A stretch of DNA of 49,334 nt from an uncultured Eubacteriales bacterium (GCA_958417225.1 CATZCM010000008.1:1-49334), one strand, 5' to 3'; positions 1 to 9,782 are shown, counted from the stretch's first letter. Made by a program: numbers and translations. Notes: generated by a model not told the origin, from the letters alone.

Positions 1-2
1 TG

Positions 3-92
3 AAAGCTCAGGAAATTCCCCATACACTGACAGCAGAAGAGGCTCGTGCGTGTGAGGCCGTAAAACTGCAGATGAAAGGGGAATTAGCATCT
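3..92 (+). repeat. Toxin linker repeat, copy 1
   Basis: About 90 bases that recur at 1518-1607 with a fixed offset of 1515. Protein level: HTLTAEEARACEAVKLQMKG here, HTLSTEEIRACEAVKLQMKG there. Such shared linkers allow recombination of orphan toxin tips onto the main toxin. Confidence 0.75.
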
Positions 93-572
93 GGATTAGG
101 ACTGGAAAATCCTTTAGGGGTAAATAATATGACTATTATTACACCCGAAATGAGAAATAAAATTCTTGAGGGAAAAAGGGTATGTGGAACTAATAGAATC
201 ATTGGCGGGCACTCTCCCGAAATAAATAACTCAAATCCAAGTTTTGCGGTAGAAGTACTTAGCATGAATACAGATGGAACGACAAAAATAAAATATATAA
301 AGCAGCTTTTAGATAAAAACTTATCAAAAATCAAAACAAGTACAATTTTTCCAGATACGTGGTCTGAAAGTAAAATTATTAAAAGTATTGGACAAGTAGG
401 TAATGGCATACCTATTGGACATAGATCAAGAGATGGAGCAATGCTTTATCGAGATGTAATCGATGGAGTTCAAATCGAGGTTATTAAAATTGAAAGTGCT
501 GTAGTAAGTGGATATCCAACGGGTGGAAGTGCGACAGGAATACCAAAGGACTTTGAACCCTTTATGAGGTGA
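3..572 (+). CDS. 3' end of a polymorphic toxin, EndoU-like nuclease C-terminus (5' partial)
   Basis: The reading frame is already open at the window edge, so only the last ~190 residues of a larger protein are seen. A linker (HTLTAEEARACEAVKLQMKG) is followed by a C-terminal domain with a GGHS motif near base 210, then FPDTWSESKII, SRDGAMLYRDVIDGVQIEV and a GYPTGG tail. This pattern resembles the bacterial EndoU-type RNase tips of contact-dependent or Rhs-type toxins, which cut RNA in a competitor cell. The linker recurs at 1518-1607 in a second cassette. A small gene, the probable immunity protein, starts 3 bases after the stop. The domain call is by motif memory; another metal-independent RNase family is possible. 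The delivery part of the protein lies outside the window. Confidence 0.6.
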   Translation, partial: KAQEIPHTLTAEEARACEAVKLQMKGELASGLGLENPLGVNNMTIITPEMRNKILEGKRVCGTNRIIGGHSPEINNSNPSFAVEVLSMNTDGTTKIKYIKQLLDKNLSKIKTSTIFPDTWSESKIIKSIGQVGNGIPIGHRSRDGAMLYRDVIDGVQIEVIKIESAVVSGYPTGGSATGIPKDFEPFMR

Positions 573-575
573 GTT

Positions 576-989
576 ATGTATAGTTTATATGATTATTTAG
601 GTAGTGAAATGTTAGATGATTTTTGGTACGATGATGCAATACTTTTTTGTGAGGATATATTGAAAAGTTTTGATAATAAAGATTGGGAAGAGTTATATAA
701 TATAATTCCCAAACAAAGTAATCTATGGAAAAAACGCCTTGTTGAGTGTTTAGGTGATATTAATAGTGAAATGGCTTTGTTATGTATATTTATATTATCT
801 AAGGATAATGATAAAGATATTTTTATTGCTTGTATTGATGCTATCAAAGATAAAAATATTCCTATTGAATACAAGGATGAAATCAAATTTATTGTTATGA
901 AAGTGAAAAAAATTAGAAAAAAATGTTCAGTGTTTGAAAAAATTATATTGGATGATTTTATAAAAAAGATGATTAACTTTAGTTGTTAA
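576..989 (+). CDS. Probable immunity protein to the upstream toxin
   Basis: A 137-residue, Lys/Asp/Ile-rich, mostly helical protein without signal peptide or membrane segment. The ATG follows the toxin stop by 3 bases, and its ribosome site (GAGGTGA) overlaps the end of the toxin gene, so the two are translationally coupled. In toxin systems this position is normally held by the cognate immunity protein, which binds and blocks the nuclease in the producer cell. The sequence itself has no motif I can name; the helical pattern could be HEAT-like. Its base composition is even more AT-rich than the toxin, as is common for such genes. Function rests on context. Confidence 0.55.
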   Translation: MYSLYDYLGSEMLDDFWYDDAILFCEDILKSFDNKDWEELYNIIPKQSNLWKKRLVECLGDINSEMALLCIFILSKDNDKDIFIACIDAIKDKNIPIEYKDEIKFIVMKVKKIRKKCSVFEKIILDDFIKKMINFSC

Positions 990-1019
990 TATTTTTAAGA
1001 GTTTAATGTAATTTTATTT

Positions 1020-2121
1020 AATGCTGTATTTGCAATAGTAGTAACCGGAGGGCTCGCAGCTCCAATCATCGTTGGAACAGCTGGGGCATTAACTGCGGCG
1101 TTTGCTGTGAGTGACGTAGTCGAAGGAGTAGGCGATGTAAAAGCAGCAGTTACTAAAGAGGGCTTAGATAAAAGAAGTTACAACCCTATTAGAGATGACG
1201 TATTTGGCGGAAATGAGCTAGCTTACGCTTTGACTGGCACTGGAGTTTCACTTGTAACTGATATCGTAACAGGTGCAGTGATAGCGAAGATCCCGGAAAG
1301 AATCAGTGCGTCAATGGCCGCGAAATCTGCGAAAAGAGCTGCAAAGAAAGCTGCGCAAGATGCAGCAAAAGCGGCAAGAGTAGCAGAAAAGGCCGCAAAG
1401 GCAGCACAGACTGTAAAAGTTGCAAAAACAGCTGAAGTAGCGGAAAAAACCGAGGAAGCTGCAAAAGCGGTAAGTGCTTCAGAAAGATTTTATAGTGAAC
1501 TGGATGCACTTAAGCTAAAAACTCAGGAATTTCCCCATACACTGTCGACTGAAGAAATTCGTGCGTGTGAAGCAGTAAAATTGCAGATGAAAGGTGAGCT
1601 TTCCACAGCTGGTAAAATTAGTGTTGAGGAAGTCAAAAAAATCGATGAAGCTGTAAAGGTAGCGAGTGCTGCTAGAGAAACTGAATGTGCTGTAGGAAGT
1701 ACTTATAAATATGAAAAATACTCTATAGTTGACGCTTATGGTGGGGTGAAACAAGCATCAGAATATTTAAAGCAACAGGGGGTTCCAAGACAGTATAGAA
1801 AACAGGTTTTAGAATCTTTTATGTGGAAACTATTAAACTTGAAATGGCAGGAGAAAGTACTTATGGCATTCGATTTTATGGTGGTAATACTAATTTAAAA
1901 GGAAGATATTTGTTTGAAACATTTACGTCATTGACCAACCGTGAGAATTTAGCATTGCCATATAGTTGGAATAGCATGACTGGATTGCAACAATTTCAAG
2001 TGAAAAAAGGTATCATATAGTTATAGGTTCAGCTGCACCCACAGTTAGGTTTTGGTGTGCAATACATGGTATAGGCATTTTCTTTTTCAGAGTAAGTGCG
2101 GTTATCCCAATTGTACGATAA
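1020..2121 (+). pseudogene. Orphan polymorphic-toxin cassette, frameshifted
   Basis: Starting abruptly near 1020 without a start codon or ribosome site, the frame encodes a hydrophobic Gly/Ala pre-toxin segment (VVTGGLAAPIIVGTAG), an Ala/Lys-rich coiled region (about 1300-1480), then the same linker as the first toxin (1518-1607). A new C-terminal domain follows (YSIVDAYGGVKQASEYL). At about 1817-1821 the frame breaks in a T run; one extra T would restore SFYVETIKLEMAGESTYG. The next frame continues with GRYLFETFT and ALPYSWNSMTGLQQFQVKKG until a stop at 2018. A further frame reads VIGSAAP and then QLGFGVQYMV-like sequence. This is a silent toxin module stored behind an active one, now decayed. 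The longest single frame is 1107-1898. The domain resembles a conserved tip of Rhs/CDI-type toxins that I cannot name. Confidence 0.65.
1518..1607 (+). repeat. Toxin linker repeat, copy 2
   Basis: Second copy of the linker at 3-92, inside the decayed orphan cassette. The unit separates the coiled pre-toxin region from the variable C-terminal domain in both modules. Confidence 0.75.
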
Positions 2122-2690
2122 CTGAACTTATATTCGCCTGTGCTGCAGTCACGGACAGTTGCTATACATTTTGCTTGTGTAGTATAGTTATTGGTAATTA
2201 TCACTTCTATCTACTATCAGTGCTGTGTTTTTATTAATTTGAGATCTTATCGTATGAAGGTAGTTTTCAAAAAGTTGCTCTGATTAGTTGAATTCTTTCA
2301 AGTTTCGTGAAAGACGCTCAATTATTTTTTTAGCGTTGTTTTTTTGCTTAAATTTCTGCTTATTTCCGAAAGCATACAACTTTGGCTGCTTAGCATTCTA
2401 AAAATCATTTGGGCAACAAACTTAAATTTTGATCCAGCAAGATTTTTTGAAATTTTTTCAGAAAATTTCAAAATACCCCTTCTTATGTTATGGTTAAGTG
2501 TGATTATAATTATACATAGTGCAATATCCCCTTTGAGACTTGTTTGTTTATCAACTACATCATATCACATTCGGAGTTATATTGCATTATTTTTTGCCTT
2601 AATTGCAAGTTTTAATTCTTGGTTTTTCGCTTTGTTATGCGGTTCTTAATTCTTTTTTTATCTCTTATTTGGGGAAACTCAAAAATATAG

Positions 2691-2719
2691 TTGACATATC
2701 ATTTTTTTTGTGTTATAAT
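2691..2719 (+). promoter_or_regulatory. Sigma-A promoter with no following gene
   Basis: TTGACA at 2691-2696 and TATAAT at 2714-2719 with a 17-base spacer, a perfect consensus. No open frame follows on this strand before the LRR gene's convergent end. Confidence 0.75.
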
Positions 2720-2726
2720 ATTAATT

Positions 2727-2804
2727 ATGATTGAGTTCAGTTCCTTTTAAAGTTTTTTGCTTTTTTATTTTTTATTCATTTTGTAGAGCTCAATCATTTT
2801 TTTT
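2727..2804 (+). ncRNA. Candidate small RNA (~78 nt)
   Basis: The start expected from the promoter at 2691 is about 2726. The first bases, TGATTGAG (2728-2735), pair perfectly with CTCAATCA (2789-2796), which is directly followed by eight T. The predicted transcript is thus closed by a stem joining its 5' end to its 3' end and ends in a U run. The loop is very U-rich. No family recognised. An antisense antitoxin RNA of a type I system is one possibility, but I found no toxin frame opposite. Confidence 0.4.
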
Positions 2805-2867
2805 TGCTCTTTTATTTTACTTAAGTTTCTGTTATAAAGAGTGATAGCAATATAAAGAATCAAGTAG

Positions 2868-2910
2868 AAAACTGGCTCTTACGTTCAGGTGGGGGTCAGT
2901 TTTATTTTTT
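2868..2910 (+). terminator. Hairpin terminator
   Basis: AAAACTG (2868-2874) pairs with CAGTTTT (2897-2903), followed by ATTTTTT. It would end read-through from the promoter at 2691, or a second short RNA starting between 2805 and 2868. Confidence 0.5.
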
Positions 2911-2993
2911 GGTATGTTAAATTTGTCTTTAGAAATAAAGCAAAATATTGTGAAGTATATTATTGGGTAAATTTTTTTGTATTCTCATATTGC

Positions 2994-3042
2994 AAAAAAA
3001 CTCGTGTAAACCATGGATTAAGCTTTTTTGGTTTACACGAGT
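2994..3042 (-). terminator. Terminator of the LRR surface-protein gene
   Basis: A perfect 13-base inverted repeat, ACTCGTGTAAACC (3000-3012) and GGTTTACACGAGT (3030-3042). On the minus strand it is followed by seven T (2994-3000). It lies 28 bases past the stop of the LRR gene. Confidence 0.85.
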
Positions 3043-3070
3043 CAATTAGAGGTTTGTTACTCGATTAATT

Positions 3071-6000
3071 TTAAATTTTGCATTTCTTATTTTTGTGTTT
3101 TTTATTTTTAGATTTGGTCAAAAGTACAGCCCCTGCTAAAATTCCTCCGTTAATGAATAATAGAGCTAACCAGATCATTAAGTTGCTGTTATCGCCGGTT
3201 TTAACGTTATTATGATTAGAATTGTTTATATTTGATTCTGATGATTTTGTTGTTACTTGCTCATCATTTAAAATGGGGATTACATTGCCTTTTTCAGTAT
3301 ATCCACAAACTTTGCAAACTTTGTCACCAGTATATCCGGTGGAACTGCTAGTTGCATTTTTAGAATTTTTGATTTCCAGTTCATGACTTAGTTCATCACT
3401 GTGGGCGCCGCAGTTGCATTCATGCCAATGATTTTTTGAATCTGTCTTCCACTCATCATTAAAACTATGCTGATGGGAGTCATCAACAGTTACTGTAATA
3501 TTTAGTCGTTCGCTGTAGTCAAGTCCGTTTTTGTATGCAGCTATGCGAAATTTTGTATTTTCAGTAATAATTATAGGTTCTGTGTAAACTTTGCGACTTT
3601 CACTATTTTGACATGGGCATGTATCATCAGTGGTATAGTATATGGTTACTCCATTCTCGGCAGATAATATCAATTTTTCACCACTTTGGACTGTTACATA
3701 ATTTTCTTTGGGTGCCTCGGATCCAAATTTAGTAGATCCGATTTGGGCGACAGGCCGATCTGGACGTTGATCTTCAGTAGTGAGGTGAAGATCGACTGTT
3801 TTTGTAAGAGAGGTACCTTTTACGGTGAAAGTAATAGTAGTATGTCCAGGCAAGTGATTTTCTGAATTGAATACTGCTTTGCCATTTTCGTCAGTTATAA
3901 CGCTTTCAGTTTCAAGTGATGCTAAATCTGGACATTTAATTTTAGCTGTTACAGTTACATTTTCCATGTAGTTGCCACAAGAATCCTTTATTCGGACAGT
4001 GATAGTAGAATTAGTTCCTGCCTTTGCACAGATTATGTTTTCATAATTAAGGATGATTTGTGCTGGGCGGGCTAGAACAGTTAAATTTTCACTGCTATAC
4101 GATGGAAGTGCAGTGCCCGCGTAGTTTTGTATACCGTCAATTGTGAAAGATACAGTACTACCAAGCTCAAATCCATCTTCTTTTGTGATGTGCAAGATTT
4201 TTGAATATCCGTTATCTATAGACTGCCAATTGCCAGTCATACCACTTGGTAATATAATTTGTTTTGAAGTGTCCATATATTGACTAAACGATACTTCAAT
4301 GTAATCTTGGTATGCATTTACAGATATAACTTCTGGAGCAGCAGTTGAAATCATGGCTGTTTTTAGTCCAACTTGTGGTGGAGGGACTGGTAACCATTCA
4401 GTTTGTGACGGTTGATATCCGTCTTTTTCAAATCTAACTTGCCACCAACCATTGGGAACATCCCAAGCGTATGTACCGCTTTTGTCTGTGATCTGTGGGT
4501 TTTTTTGATTGTAATTTTCAGCATCCCATATTTTTGCATTTGTACCAGTCGAATCGTCAGCATACCACACAGTAGCAATTACTTCGGAAAGTGCATTAGA
4601 TTCCACCGCTTCGTAGACTATGCCGGATGGGTCAATGAGAGGGCGAATCCGATGATTCTTGCGAGTTTTTTTCATAATATCTTCCATATCGGTTTTTTCG
4701 CATTTTTGTGTTCGAATACGCGTTTGTCTGTCCAAATCCTCAAATAATTGTTGTAATTCATTTGCACGTTTTGTGTCAACGGTGTTGCTGGCAATGTCCC
4801 AGATAGCGCCCACTCCATCTGAAATTCCAGTTTTGTCAAAAATCCCTGAAATTGTTAGGATAGAACTTGCAATTGAATTAGCACCGGATCTATAAGCCTC
4901 GTTGTCTAAAAGAAGATGTATACGTTCTGCAATAAAACGTTCACGCATTATGGCATTTGAACATAGAGAGCTATCTTTGTATCGATTTTCAAACATTTTT
5001 AATTCATCAATGTATCCTTGCATATCTGCTGCGCGTTTTGTCCAGTCAACCATAGCTTCAGCATCCTGATTAATAGAATCGAAGCTGGATAGGTAACCAT
5101 AAACATCGAGTCCAAATCCAACACTATTTAGTGCGTCAAACTCAAACTGGGTAGCATTTGGGTGGTTTTTAATGCAATCAGCTAAATCGTTGTAGGCACT
5201 ATTAAATTCTGAAAATGCATTACTTTGGATTGACTGCATTGTATTACCATTTGCATCTGCTGTGAAGTCAACTTGATTTCCGTTACCGTCTACAAAGGTA
5301 AATCCATCAGTTACACCACCGATTCCACTCGAGCGAAAAAGTGGCGTTGGACCACTTTTGGCAAGACGTGCAGTGCTATTTTGTGTAGAGATACTATTTG
5401 CAGGTGAATCGGTGTTATCTTTATATGCAGTGAATTTTCCGTTATTTTCACAAACAGTAAACCCATCATTTCTCAACTCTTTTGCAGTGCGATTATCTTT
5501 TTTTGTTGTGATTCCAAGTTCTTTAAAAACTTCGGACCAAGATTTATATTCAGTTAGATCTTTTTTTAGTTTGAGGGAAGCAGAAATTTTGTTAAAAAGT
5601 GAATCGATTGCTTTTTCAAGTTTATAGACTTTGGTTTGAATCTCAGGATTTAGGCTAGCAAGTTTGGTAGAGTCTGAGATGCGATACTTTGCACCAAATA
5701 TATATTCCGAAGGATTTTTCACTTCTCCTAATATGTTGTTTAGAGTAGAGTTTGCTTTTTTCTTTGCTTCACTAATTTGACGGGCTCTTTCGTTTTGTAT
5801 CTTTTCGACGCTTTTTTGAATCTGATTGACAGTTTCGGTGTTGTATGTGAAGCTATTATCATTTTCCTTCCAATCAATAGCAAATGACTGTGGAATGGTG
5901 GATTCTGATGAAGTGTTACTTTCATTTGAAATGAGTATTTCGCCAGCGAAGGTGAATTGTTGGATAGTTTCTCCTAGATTTTTTAATTCTTCGCTTTTTA

Positions 6001-9000
6001 CGAGTGTCATAGGTACATCACGTACACTTCGGTCAAGCATACCTATGTATGTGATTACGTCAGTTGGTGCAGATGTTCCTGTGAATGTAGCGCTTATACT
6101 CCAGTATCCGTTTGAGCCAATATAATAGCTAGAATCTATATTTTTTTCTTCTACAGCATCATATAGTACAATTTTGCGCCCATTTTCAGTTTGATAAGCT
6201 GTCCACATTTCAAGTCCTATTTTCTTTGTAGCAAGTGTAACTGTGGTGGTCGAATAAGATCCATTATGTGGTGCTTTTTGTGCTTTCAGTTCGAAATTTT
6301 GCCCATTCATGCTCTCCTCTGGCAAATCGTAAGTAAGTCGTGTAGTGCCACATTTATTTGTTATTCCATAAGCAATTACTTTATCGTTTAATATTAATTC
6401 TACATCTGTTTCAGGAGTTGAGGTGATAGTAACGTAATTGTTATTTTTTTTAGTGAGAATTGGCTGTAAAGATTGTAAGAATATTTCGTTTACTTCAAAG
6501 GTTGTATTTCCAATAGGAGCAGATATTCTGTTAACAGTTGTAAAAGCAGATATTGTATGTTTACCAGAATCTTTAAGTGACAATACAATATAAAATAAAC
6601 CGTTAGTTTTGGAATTTTTGATTGTAATGGTTCCATTTTTTGTACTGTAGCCATTACCTTCGTGAATGATTTCCGTTTCAGAGTAGATATTTTTTATTAT
6701 TGCATCAGGAGGGATTGAAACTGAGATATCACCGGCACTATTTTTGAAACTGTAGTAAATTCTTATTCGATGATCGGTACCAGTTATATTTGTGTTCTTG
6801 TCGGAGATAACAGAACAATTTTCTTTATTTAAGATACTTGAGACATTTGTTTTTAACACTGGAGTTGTGATATTAATTTCCGATAATTTGTTATCAGAGA
6901 TCTCGACAATAGTTTTTGTGTAATCTTTCTTTTCCTTTAACCCCATATTGGATAAGGCATCCACAGAGGATACTGCTGAAAATATATCATTTGCATTAAA
7001 TGCAACTATAGTATATTTTCCTGCCTTCATGCTGTCTGTGATGTACATTCCACTTTTTGAGACACATTTTTGTCCGACAAGCTTATTTTCATTATTGAAT
7101 ATTAGAATATTATTGTTTCCTGAAAATTCACTATCAACAGTAATTTTCATATTTCCCCAAGGAATTAAAGTTACATTGAATACACCATCTTTACGGTTAG
7201 CAGTAGCTGCGCTGCTAGTATATGCTATATTGTTGGTATTTGTATATAATGTAAGATTATCATCCTTAATGCTTTCTTCCAATATAATGTAAGGGAATTG
7301 TATTGTATAGTCATTACCCTCTGTAAATATTTTATTTTTAGATGCTAGTGTAAATGTGAAATTTTGAAAACTAGTAATAGGAATTTTCCCAAAATCTACT
7401 CTCATAGTACGATTTATGGGTATTTTCTCTTTTCCTTCAAACTGTATTTTTCCAAGATTCCAGTCAGAAGTGAGTGAGGAATTCATAAAGTGTTTATCGT
7501 AATATCCTGGCATTGATAAAGTTATAGTTACCTTTGAGTATTCCGAAATTGATTCAGAGAAGTTTTGACCTGTAAGTGATATGGGAAGTTCGCTGTTATT
7601 GACATACAACTTAAGTGTTGCATCTTGGGGGATTTCACCGGTGACTTTGTATTTAGCTCCTTCTTTAAGGGGTGTGAAATTGTAGGTGTAGTTAGGATTT
7701 TTGTTGGGATCGTTTACGAGTGCGTCGTAAAGCAATTTTATTATAGATGGTTCTTCTTGTGAGTTTGTTTCATAAGCTCGAATATTGGCTCCATTACCAA
7801 ATGGTGAATGATAATATTGACCGTTAATTTCAATTATGTTTTCACCGGTATCATTTTTTTCAAGTTGTAAATCTCTGTTTCTTATTTCGACGGTAATATT
7901 TTCATTATCGTTATTAGTAAGAGAAAATGCACGTCTGCCAAGAAATTCGACTGATTCGGGTATGATGACAGTTTTTCCAGCTAAATTGAAGCAATTTTCA
8001 AAGGTACTTGATTCAATCCTCTTTAACCTGGATGGGATTTTTAAACCGCTTATGTTTGTACTATTGAAAGCATTTGCACCTATTTGTGTTACCGTTTCAG
8101 GAATAGTGAGTGTTCCCTCGATGTAAGTGTTATTAAAGGCACCTTCACCAATTTCTTTAAGCCCCTCATGAAGTAGCAGATTTTTTAATGATTCCATGTT
8201 ACTGAGTGCAGATTCACCTATATGAGTTATGTTTGCGGGTATTTCAATACTTTCAAAACTACACCCATTAAAGGCCCCATTGCCGATTGATGTGATGCTT
8301 TTTAAGTGTACTCCTTCATTGAAGACTTCTACAGGAAGATTTGTACAACAGTTGAATCCATTTAATTCTGTAAAATTAATGTTATGTGGCCATTTGACTT
8401 GGGTTAGGTCTAAATTGTCTGAAAATGCGTTTTCACCTATTTTGTGCAGGCTATCTGGAAATTTGATTGATTGAATTTTTGATTGACTAAAGGCCTCCTC
8501 GCCGATTTCTTTTAAAGATGTGCAGTTTTCTAAGTTTATCATTGATAAGCTTGAGCAGTATTGGAAACTCTGATCGCTTATCGTAGTGAGTGATTTGGGA
8601 AGAATTACTTTTGAAAGTTTTGAGTTATCAAGAAAGGCACTTTTTCCGATTATTTCAAGGCCACTGCAGTTAGATAAGTCTATTTCTGTAATGGAGCTAA
8701 GGCTATAGGCTGAATCATCGATTGATGTTATTGAAGAAGGAAATTTTACGGATTTAAGATTTCGGTTGTATTGAAATGTGCCGTTTTGGATTTTTGTTAA
8801 TTTGTTGCACTTAGATAGATTTACAGCTTCGAGGGAATCGCAATTTTGAAATGCTATTTCTCCGAGGTTTTCGAGCGAACTTGGTAAATCAATTGATGTA
8901 AGTTGGGTTTGACTAAATGCTTGTTTTCCGATATTTTTTAAACTTGTGCATTCCGAGAGATTTATTTCAGAAAGTTTCTCGCATGCACAAAATGCCCCAT

Positions 9001-9679
9001 CTCTTATTTCATTAATTGAAGTAGGTAAAATGATTTTTGTTAGGGACTTATTTCCGAAAAAGGCAAAGTCGTCGATATCCCACAGAGAAGTGTACTGGGA
9101 CAAATCTATCTTTTCTAAACTGCAAGAGGAAAATGCTCCTTCATAAATTGATGTTATTGAGGGCGGGAGTGTTACATTATTAAGTTTTTCATTCTGATCA
9201 AATGCATTTTTTCCAATTACTTTAAGTGCAGAGCATTGTGAAAGATCTACGTTGGATAACTTGCAACATTGGAAAGCAGATTCTTCGATTGAAGTTAGAT
9301 TTGCAGGTAATGTTAAATTTTCTAGAGCGGTATTACTGAAGGCAAATCGACCAATTGTTGTTAGATTTGTGCAAGATTTCAAATTAATGGTTTGTAGGTT
9401 TTCGTGATTAGAAAATGCACCGGCTTCGATTTTAATTACTGGTTTGGAAACTATTTCTGAAGGAATTGTTATTTCTGTAGCAGTATCGTTGCAACCAGTG
9501 ATTGTAACAGAGGAATCGTTGGAGTCTATTTCATAGAAAATCGTATTACCAGAAGCAGTATTAATTGAACCGGTATTTGTTGCAAATGCTGTTGGTGGAA
9601 AAAATGAAGATATGATGCAAAGTACAAGTGAAATGCTTAAAAATTGCTTTTTTTGATGTTTTTTTATATTATCTGTCAT
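3071..9679 (-). CDS. Giant BspA-like leucine-rich-repeat surface protein
   Basis: A 2202-residue exported protein. A Lys-rich start and hydrophobic core end in AFA around residue 33 (signal peptide). About residues 75-590 are some twenty LRR_5/BspA-type repeats (patterns such as IGKNAF, LPPSITSI, INLSECTSLKNIG). Then come long Ig-like beta regions, a helical region around 1400-1600, an IDPSG/WDVPNGWWQVRFEKDGY carboxypeptidase-regulatory-like domain, Ig-like repeats, a chitobiase C-terminal-like segment (TIYYTTDDTCPC) and a His/Cys cluster (HWHECNCG, CKVCGYTEKG). The C-terminus has VKTGD, a hydrophobic segment and a KNKKHKNKK tail, that is, a variant sortase anchor. BspA-type proteins bind host or partner-cell surfaces. 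The ATG at 9679 is preferred over GTG at 9694 because AGTGAGG, the ribosome site, overlaps the GTG. Single gene with its own promoter and terminator. Confidence 0.88.
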   Translation of the reverse strand: MTDNIKKHQKKQFLSISLVLCIISSFFPPTAFATNTGSINTASGNTIFYEIDSNDSSVTITGCNDTATEITIPSEIVSKPVIKIEAGAFSNHENLQTINLKSCTNLTTIGRFAFSNTALENLTLPANLTSIEESAFQCCKLSNVDLSQCSALKVIGKNAFDQNEKLNNVTLPPSITSIYEGAFSSCSLEKIDLSQYTSLWDIDDFAFFGNKSLTKIILPTSINEIRDGAFCACEKLSEINLSECTSLKNIGKQAFSQTQLTSIDLPSSLENLGEIAFQNCDSLEAVNLSKCNKLTKIQNGTFQYNRNLKSVKFPSSITSIDDSAYSLSSITEIDLSNCSGLEIIGKSAFLDNSKLSKVILPKSLTTISDQSFQYCSSLSMINLENCTSLKEIGEEAFSQSKIQSIKFPDSLHKIGENAFSDNLDLTQVKWPHNINFTELNGFNCCTNLPVEVFNEGVHLKSITSIGNGAFNGCSFESIEIPANITHIGESALSNMESLKNLLLHEGLKEIGEGAFNNTYIEGTLTIPETVTQIGANAFNSTNISGLKIPSRLKRIESSTFENCFNLAGKTVIIPESVEFLGRRAFSLTNNDNENITVEIRNRDLQLEKNDTGENIIEINGQYYHSPFGNGANIRAYETNSQEEPSIIKLLYDALVNDPNKNPNYTYNFTPLKEGAKYKVTGEIPQDATLKLYVNNSELPISLTGQNFSESISEYSKVTITLSMPGYYDKHFMNSSLTSDWNLGKIQFEGKEKIPINRTMRVDFGKIPITSFQNFTFTLASKNKIFTEGNDYTIQFPYIILEESIKDDNLTLYTNTNNIAYTSSAATANRKDGVFNVTLIPWGNMKITVDSEFSGNNNILIFNNENKLVGQKCVSKSGMYITDSMKAGKYTIVAFNANDIFSAVSSVDALSNMGLKEKKDYTKTIVEISDNKLSEINITTPVLKTNVSSILNKENCSVISDKNTNITGTDHRIRIYYSFKNSAGDISVSIPPDAIIKNIYSETEIIHEGNGYSTKNGTITIKNSKTNGLFYIVLSLKDSGKHTISAFTTVNRISAPIGNTTFEVNEIFLQSLQPILTKKNNNYVTITSTPETDVELILNDKVIAYGITNKCGTTRLTYDLPEESMNGQNFELKAQKAPHNGSYSTTTVTLATKKIGLEMWTAYQTENGRKIVLYDAVEEKNIDSSYYIGSNGYWSISATFTGTSAPTDVITYIGMLDRSVRDVPMTLVKSEELKNLGETIQQFTFAGEILISNESNTSSESTIPQSFAIDWKENDNSFTYNTETVNQIQKSVEKIQNERARQISEAKKKANSTLNNILGEVKNPSEYIFGAKYRISDSTKLASLNPEIQTKVYKLEKAIDSLFNKISASLKLKKDLTEYKSWSEVFKELGITTKKDNRTAKELRNDGFTVCENNGKFTAYKDNTDSPANSISTQNSTARLAKSGPTPLFRSSGIGGVTDGFTFVDGNGNQVDFTADANGNTMQSIQSNAFSEFNSAYNDLADCIKNHPNATQFEFDALNSVGFGLDVYGYLSSFDSINQDAEAMVDWTKRAADMQGYIDELKMFENRYKDSSLCSNAIMRERFIAERIHLLLDNEAYRSGANSIASSILTISGIFDKTGISDGVGAIWDIASNTVDTKRANELQQLFEDLDRQTRIRTQKCEKTDMEDIMKKTRKNHRIRPLIDPSGIVYEAVESNALSEVIATVWYADDSTGTNAKIWDAENYNQKNPQITDKSGTYAWDVPNGWWQVRFEKDGYQPSQTEWLPVPPPQVGLKTAMISTAAPEVISVNAYQDYIEVSFSQYMDTSKQIILPSGMTGNWQSIDNGYSKILHITKEDGFELGSTVSFTIDGIQNYAGTALPSYSSENLTVLARPAQIILNYENIICAKAGTNSTITVRIKDSCGNYMENVTVTAKIKCPDLASLETESVITDENGKAVFNSENHLPGHTTITFTVKGTSLTKTVDLHLTTEDQRPDRPVAQIGSTKFGSEAPKENYVTVQSGEKLILSAENGVTIYYTTDDTCPCQNSESRKVYTEPIIITENTKFRIAAYKNGLDYSERLNITVTVDDSHQHSFNDEWKTDSKNHWHECNCGAHSDELSHELEIKNSKNATSSSTGYTGDKVCKVCGYTEKGNVIPILNDEQVTTKSSESNINNSNHNNVKTGDNSNLMIWLALLFINGGILAGAVLLTKSKNKKHKNKKCKI

Positions 9680-9753
9680 TTTATAAAACCTCACTTTCTA
9701 AATTTATTAAATTGTTTCTTGTATCGTAAATGAATTCACAATAATTAACTAAA

Positions 9754-9782
9754 ATTATACAAAATTATGAAAAATAATGCAA
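9754..9782 (-). promoter_or_regulatory. Probable promoter of the LRR gene
   Basis: On the minus strand TTGCAT (9782-9777), 17 bases, TATAAT (9759-9754), about 75 bases upstream of the ATG. Confidence 0.6.

Larger units (their letters stand above)
2122..3070. other. Gene-poor stretch after the toxin cassette
   Basis: No convincing gene. The only sizeable frame (2344-2649, TTG start, hydrophobic) lacks a ribosome site. The stretch holds a strong promoter at 2691, two hairpins with T runs (2728-2804 and 2868-2910), and a terminator on the minus strand at 2994-3042 for the LRR gene. It is very T-rich on the plus strand. Confidence 0.6.

Noticed and set aside
1816..1821. Programmed frameshift in the toxin module
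   Set aside because: The module also lacks a start codon and has at least one further frame break, so decay explains it better.
2052..2237. 61-residue frame after the toxin remnant
   Set aside because: It lies within or just after the frameshifted cassette, has no ribosome site and makes no recognisable protein.
2344..2649. 101-residue hydrophobic frame with TTG start
   Set aside because: No ribosome site or promoter before it, in a T-rich stretch where hydrophobic frames arise by chance.
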